Source of the DNA: an uncultured cyanobacterium
Lineage (GTDB): Bacteria; Cyanobacteriota; Cyanobacteriia; Cyanobacteriales; Chroococcidiopsidaceae
DNA: 26,892 nucleotides
Assembly: GCA_946221495.1 (NCBI GenBank)
Contig: CAMIFA010000057.1
Location: forward strand, 1-26,892
Direction of reading: 5' to 3'
Below the pieces are notes generated by a model. It was not told where the DNA came from. It made no database searches and saw nothing but the letters and a program-made list of their open reading frames with translations. Of the stretch, positions 24,301-26,892 are shown one piece after another. Position 1 is the first letter of the stretch. Every line of letters begins with the position of its first letter. A program made the translations under genes and the position numbers.

Positions 24301-24718
24301 GGTATTTCCTTTTTCAAAGCTTAATCGGCGCTAATTAAAGATTCTATGAGCAGACCTGTCTTTAAAGTAAAACTAAACTGCGTAGCTCACAATCGTCGAA
24401 CAGAGCAACTTTCAGCATCCATCCCAGGTCAGAAAACTATATCTTTAGCAAGATGAAGTTGACAAGTCTAATTCAACACCAAATTTCAAATTAGTAGCTT
24501 AATGGTAAGTAACTATACTTAAAAAAGCTTAATATAACGATTTATTTACAATTTTGATTATTTACACCCTCTTGGGGTATAGGTTTTCACCCTGAAATGA
24601 AGCTGAAAATAGTCCTTTAGAGTTGTGTGCGGTTTGTACCTACAGACAGAAAGCAGGCTAGTAGTAGGTAGCTACATTAGAAGCATCAAATGTAAATTCT
24701 TCTTCACACTTCAAAACA
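24301..24718. other. Divergent intergenic region upstream of the hli pair
   Basis: No gene is supported over 418 nt between divergently transcribed genes. It holds the candidate hli promoter and HLR1-like hexamers (listed separately), plus an inverted repeat TACCTAC/GTAGGTA at 24637-24670 in the presumed hli 5' leader. The 3' part is a long leader of roughly 130 nt before the first hli start codon. Confidence 0.5.
24545..24583 (+). promoter_or_regulatory. Candidate hli promoter with HLR1-like TTTACA hexamers
   Basis: TTGATT (24554-24559) and TATAGG (24578-24583), 18 nt apart, could be -35 and -10 boxes. TTTACA occurs at 24545-24550 and 24561-24566, overlapping this promoter. RpaB, the regulator of high-light genes, binds HLR1 sites made of paired (G/T)TTACA(T/A)2 units. 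The spacing here is 16 nt start to start, not the usual 10, so the match is partial. Confidence 0.35.
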
Positions 24719-24919
24719 ATGCAGACCAACAGCACTACAGAAAGACCTACAGTTGCTACAGAATTTAATGGTAAAGATCGTAACGCTTTCCTTTTTGGCT
24801 GGAATCCTCAAGCTGAACTTTGGAATGGTCGTTTGGCAATGATTGGTTTCCTTGCTTACTTACTTTGGGACATTGCAGGTTACAGTGTAGTTCGCGATAT
24901 TCTCCACTTTGTCGGATAA
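24719..24919 (+). CDS. hli: High-light-inducible protein (Hlip), first tandem copy
   Basis: A 66-residue one-helix relative of plant light-harvesting proteins. The chlorophyll-binding motif is ELWNGRLAMIGFLAYLLWDI, with the Glu and Asn ligands and an Arg for the inter-helix salt bridge. Members of the family protect photosystem II and chlorophyll-synthesis assemblies in the thylakoid during light stress, often as dimers. The N-terminus is Thr/Ser-rich and hydrophilic. No convincing Shine-Dalgarno precedes the ATG, unlike the second copy. It is followed after 45 nt by a near-duplicate and is probably cotranscribed with it. Confidence 0.95.
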   Translation: MQTNSTTERPTVATEFNGKDRNAFLFGWNPQAELWNGRLAMIGFLAYLLWDIAGYSVVRDILHFVG

Positions 24920-24964
24920 GCCTTAAAACGGCAGGTAATTAATTTTATTTAGGAGCAAACAACA

Positions 24965-25165
24965 ATGCAAACCAACAGCACTACTGAAAAACCTCCAGTC
25001 GCTAAGGCATACAATGGTATAGACCGGAATGGTTTTCTCTATGGTTGGAATCCGCAAGCTGAACTTTGGAATGGTCGTTTGGCGATGATTGGTTTCCTTG
25101 CTTACTTACTTTGGGACATTGCAGGCTACAGCGTAGTTCGTGACTTATTCCACTTTATTGGCTAA
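24965..25165 (+). CDS. hli: High-light-inducible protein (Hlip), second tandem copy
   Basis: This 66-residue Hlip has the same length as the copy upstream. Its C-terminal part differs only at the end (RDLFHFIG instead of RDILHFVG), while residues 8-25 differ more (KPPVAKAYNGIDRNGFLY). The motif ELWNGRLAMIGF is intact. AGGAG lies 9 nt before the ATG. Over the helix-coding part the two genes are almost identical even at third codon positions, which points to recent duplication or gene conversion. Two proteins this similar could form homo- or heterodimers. Confidence 0.95.
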   Translation: MQTNSTTEKPPVAKAYNGIDRNGFLYGWNPQAELWNGRLAMIGFLAYLLWDIAGYSVVRDLFHFIG

Positions 25166-25175
25166 TATCTTGTCT

Positions 25176-25220
25176 CACAAACAAGCTAGCGATCGCCATC
25201 AGGTTACTAGCTTGTTTGTG
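25176..25220 (+). terminator. 14-bp perfect inverted repeat after the hli pair
   Basis: CACAAACAAGCTAG (25176-25189) and CTAGCTTGTTTGTG (25207-25220) are exact reverse complements around a 17-nt loop that contains a HIP1 site. The hairpin starts 11 nt after the second hli stop. No T tract follows, so it may protect the mRNA 3' end rather than terminate. Confidence 0.55.
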
Positions 25221-25317
25221 AATTAAGCGCTTTCATTTACAAGATTACTTAAATATTATTTTTAAGAGTTTACGTTAGTTGAATTAAATCTATCCTTGCT
25301 AAAAAACTATGATGAGT

Positions 25318-25351
25318 AAGTCGCCTCAAATAAATCAAGGGGTGACTTTTT
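25318..25351 (+). terminator. Rho-independent terminator downstream of the hli pair
   Basis: AAGTCGCCTC and GGGGTGACTT pair over 10 bp with two G-U pairs around an 11-nt loop, and the right arm runs directly into a T tract (25347-25351). It lies 153 nt after the last hli codon and is oriented for plus-strand transcripts. Confidence 0.65.
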
Positions 25352-25454
25352 GATTTTTGAGATATTTTGGGTTTAATGCGAAAAATAAGGAAGTAGTTAC
25401 CTAAAGTGGTAATTACAGTGTTGTTATTTTAACTTAATTGTGATCGCACTTAAA

Positions 25455-25757
25455 TCAATTTTGATCGTTTGAGCGCTTGATTGTAAAAGAAATAGGCTTA
25501 GGAGATTGTGGGGATACCGCATTTAGTCTCTGAGAACTGAAGTTATCCCAAGTGAGTGAATTAGGATAATTAATAGCTGACGGTGATTCAGCAGTTGAAT
25601 CTTGCCAGAAAAAACTTGATCGCTTGTAGTTAGAGGCGATCGCTAGGAATGCCCCGCCCAAAACATATATTGGTAATGGTAGACTGAGGTGCTTCGCCCA
25701 TTGATAAAGTTCGGCGATCGTAAATAGCATTCCAAAACAGACAAGCCAAATCCTCAT
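25455..25757 (-). CDS. Small conserved-looking membrane protein, unknown function
   Basis: A 100-residue protein with two hydrophobic stretches (about 3-20 and 28-43; MRIWLVCFGMLFTIAELYQW and LPIYVLGGAFLAIASN) and a hydrophilic Ser/Pro/Asn-rich C-terminal half. The start ATG at 25757 is preceded by AGGG at about 6 nt. The ELYQW-x-KH-x2-LPLP-x-YVLGGAFLAIASNY pattern is one I associate with short cyanobacterial proteins of unknown role. It converges on the hli pair. Confidence 0.75.
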   Translation of the reverse strand: MRIWLVCFGMLFTIAELYQWAKHLSLPLPIYVLGGAFLAIASNYKRSSFFWQDSTAESPSAINYPNSLTWDNFSSQRLNAVSPQSPKPISFTIKRSNDQN

Positions 25758-26274
25758 GATTCACCCTAAAGCGCTGAACTACTTTGCTCTTATTGTAGAT
25801 ACGTAGCAGGATACTTCATTTTCCCAGCAAAAACGATTAAGGTCAATTTAGATATCCCCAAGGTCTAAAATTAAGCAGTACCAATCTTTATCTAATGGCT
25901 GCATTACAAGGTGCTATTAACAGTAAATTATTTATCTACACCTCAGCTAAACGCTTACGGTACATAGCGTTGTGCGGAAGTACGTTATTATGTATCTAGT
26001 CTTCAGATAAAGACTTCAGTGCAAAGCACCTTGAGGAATAACGCACAGAACTTGCAGTCATCGTAGTCACACCTCACCTTTTCAATCGCGGCGGTGCTAA
26101 AAAAGCAAAATATGATTTACTAACATAACAAAGAAGTTGAGTTATGCTGCTTAACATTGAGTAAATCTACAATCACATCGCGTCCGAGATCATCGAAATT
26201 AAAACACTTACTACAGCATTTACCTTGTCGTCATCTAGCTGTGATTTTTGTACATAAAGGCTACTTGGTTTTCA
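25758..26274. other. Intergenic region with no supported gene
   Basis: Short frames exist on both strands but none has a ribosome binding site or recognisable product; the longest on the plus strand (34 codons from ATG near 25895) lacks any Shine-Dalgarno. Small hairpins such as GTGC-AAA-GCAC (near 26019) occur. It may be a leader, an untranslated RNA or decayed sequence. Confidence 0.4.
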
Positions 26275-26409
26275 TTAACTGTTAGCTTCTTCAATAGCTT
26301 CAATTACTGCTAAACAAATGCTAGAAGCTGCAAGTAACAGCAGCACTGAAATTACATATGCTATTGTTAGAAACTGAAGTGCTGTTTCAAAGAAGATGTT
26401 AGCGTTCAT
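26275..26409 (-). CDS. 44-aa single-helix membrane protein, unknown function
   Basis: A short gene with ATG at 26409, a perfect AGGAGG 7 nt upstream (26422-26417) and a TAA stop. The product starts MNANIFFETALQFL, has one membrane helix at about residues 10-35 (LTIAYVISVLLLLAASSICL) and ends in an acidic tail (VIEAIEEANS). Size and topology resemble small photosystem or cytochrome-complex subunits and small stress-membrane proteins, but I match it to none of the named ones. The strong ribosome binding site and composition make it likely to be translated. Confidence 0.65.
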   Translation of the reverse strand: MNANIFFETALQFLTIAYVISVLLLLAASSICLAVIEAIEEANS

Positions 26410-26416
26410 TAGTTGA

Positions 26417-26422
26417 CCTCCT
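26417..26422 (-). promoter_or_regulatory. Consensus Shine-Dalgarno of the 44-aa gene
   Basis: AGGAGG on the minus strand, 7 nt before the ATG at 26409. It is the strongest ribosome binding site noticed in the final kilobase and the main evidence that the short frame is a gene. Confidence 0.65.
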
Positions 26423-26545
26423 AGAGCCAAGGTTAGTAATATAATTTTTTATCTGTCAGCAATATAGCGCTACATCCTCATCGCACTTATTTGCTATCTA
26501 AGATAGAGAAGGCGAATAACTACTTGTTTGTAAAGAGGGTTCACT

Positions 26546-26650
26546 TTGCATAAGGTAGCTGTGGAGAAATTTATTCTTGGCGCAGGCTACCGTATAGAAT
26601 ATGAAATAGATTATTCCTTGCAGCATATAACAGTCCTAAATGACTCATGA
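26546..26650 (+). pseudogene. RelE/ParE-like toxin remnant
   Basis: A short frame opening at TTG (26546), with GAGG about 7 nt upstream, encodes 34 residues including ILGAGYRIEYEIDYSLQHIT followed by VL. This resembles the C-terminal core strands of RelE/ParE toxins, which typically read GDYRIIYEIDD followed by a hydrophobic strand and a His-Arg end. The usual C-terminal HRR-x-VYR is missing: the frame stops (TGA) where a dispersed repeat begins, at about 26620-26650. The likely reading is a toxin gene truncated at both ends, with the repeat replacing its 3' part. A chance match over about 20 residues cannot be excluded. Confidence 0.4.
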
Positions 26651-26850
26651 AATTCTCTCTTTTTTTCCTTAGCGCTCTTTGCGTTCTAAACGCTGGCGCT
26701 ACACTACTCCTTCGGAGAAGCAAGCTACGTGAAGGCGGTAGCCGGCGGCAAGCCGCTCCGCGTCTACGTTAAAAAAATAATTTTTACAACTCAAATAGGA
26801 TCGCTATAGCAGCGTTCTAGCATCTTTTCAGATAATAAATAGACCTCCTG
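26620..26850. repeat. Cyanobacterial dispersed repeat sequence
   Basis: The minus-strand text running from GATCCTATTTGAGTTG through an A/T block, ACGTAGACGCGGAGCGG, a CTTGCCGCCGGC segment, CTTCTCCGAAGGAG, and then CGCAAAGAGCGCTAAGG to 'aatttcatgagtcattt' follows a layout I recall from intergenic repeats in many cyanobacterial genomes. It contains short inverted repeats (CTTCTCCGAAGGAG; GCGGCTTGCCGCCGGC). No transposase is present; whether it is mobile is unknown. Confidence 0.5.
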
Positions 26851-26892
26851 CATGAATCAGGAAGCATGTGCCAGTTCGTAGTTCAGCAGCCC

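Noticed and set aside
21118..24338. Several plus-strand and out-of-frame ORFs across the repeat-protein gene
   Set aside because: They recur at similar places in each repeat as antisense shadows and have no start signals.
24345..24455. 36-codon plus-strand frame in the hli upstream region
   Set aside because: No Shine-Dalgarno and no hydrophobic or family pattern; likely chance.

Overview
The window comes from a cyanobacterium. The HIP1 octamer GCGATCGC recurs in genes and spacers on both strands, two tandem high-light-inducible (Hli) genes are present, the response regulator is of the Rcp1 type, the sensor kinases carry phytochrome-like GAF domains, and several spacers hold GC-rich dispersed repeats typical of cyanobacterial genomes. 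The species cannot be fixed by eye; a large repeat-rich genome (Nostocales or Chroococcidiopsis-like) fits best. No rRNA, tRNA, CRISPR array or intact transposase gene was seen.

Layout. 1-42: first codons of a minus-strand gene leaving the window. 240-1055: DUF1206 membrane protein on the plus strand. 1086-2354: small membrane protein and a PIN-family toxin-antitoxin pair. 2694-3764: a PIN_8-type nuclease gene split by one in-frame TAG. 3806-6820: uvrA. 7114-12984: three overlapping signalling genes (MHYT-PAS-GAF-PAS histidine kinase, Rcp1-like regulator, REC-PAS-GAF-GAF histidine kinase), very probably one translationally coupled operon. 13538-20858: a complete lasso-peptide cluster in the transcription order B1 (PqqD-like), B2 (transglutaminase-like protease), C (asparagine-synthase-like cyclase), A (50-aa precursor), K (HprK-like kinase), D (ABC exporter), nucleotidyltransferase. 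21160-24300: a 1046-aa membrane-anchored protein with seven ~97-residue repeats and a clear terminator. 24719-25165: the hli pair. 25455-25757: small membrane protein. 25758-26892: mostly non-coding, but with a 44-aa membrane-protein gene that has a perfect Shine-Dalgarno, a RelE/ParE-like remnant and a dispersed repeat.

The lasso cluster is the main specialised system. The precursor leader carries the canonical Y/W-x2-P-x-L-x3-G-x4-LT recognition motif and Thr at -2. The predicted 26-residue core starts with Gly, has Asp at ring position 9, a long acidic Gly-rich tail and only one hydroxyl residue, a penultimate Ser. B1 and B2 would deliver and cleave the leader, C would close the Gly1-Asp9 isopeptide ring, K could phosphorylate the single Ser, D would export the product, and the nucleotidyltransferase has no settled role. 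Hairpins sit over the precursor stop codon and just beyond it, and may set precursor mRNA level relative to the downstream tailoring genes.

All assignments come from reading the sequence and recalled family features; no database search was run.
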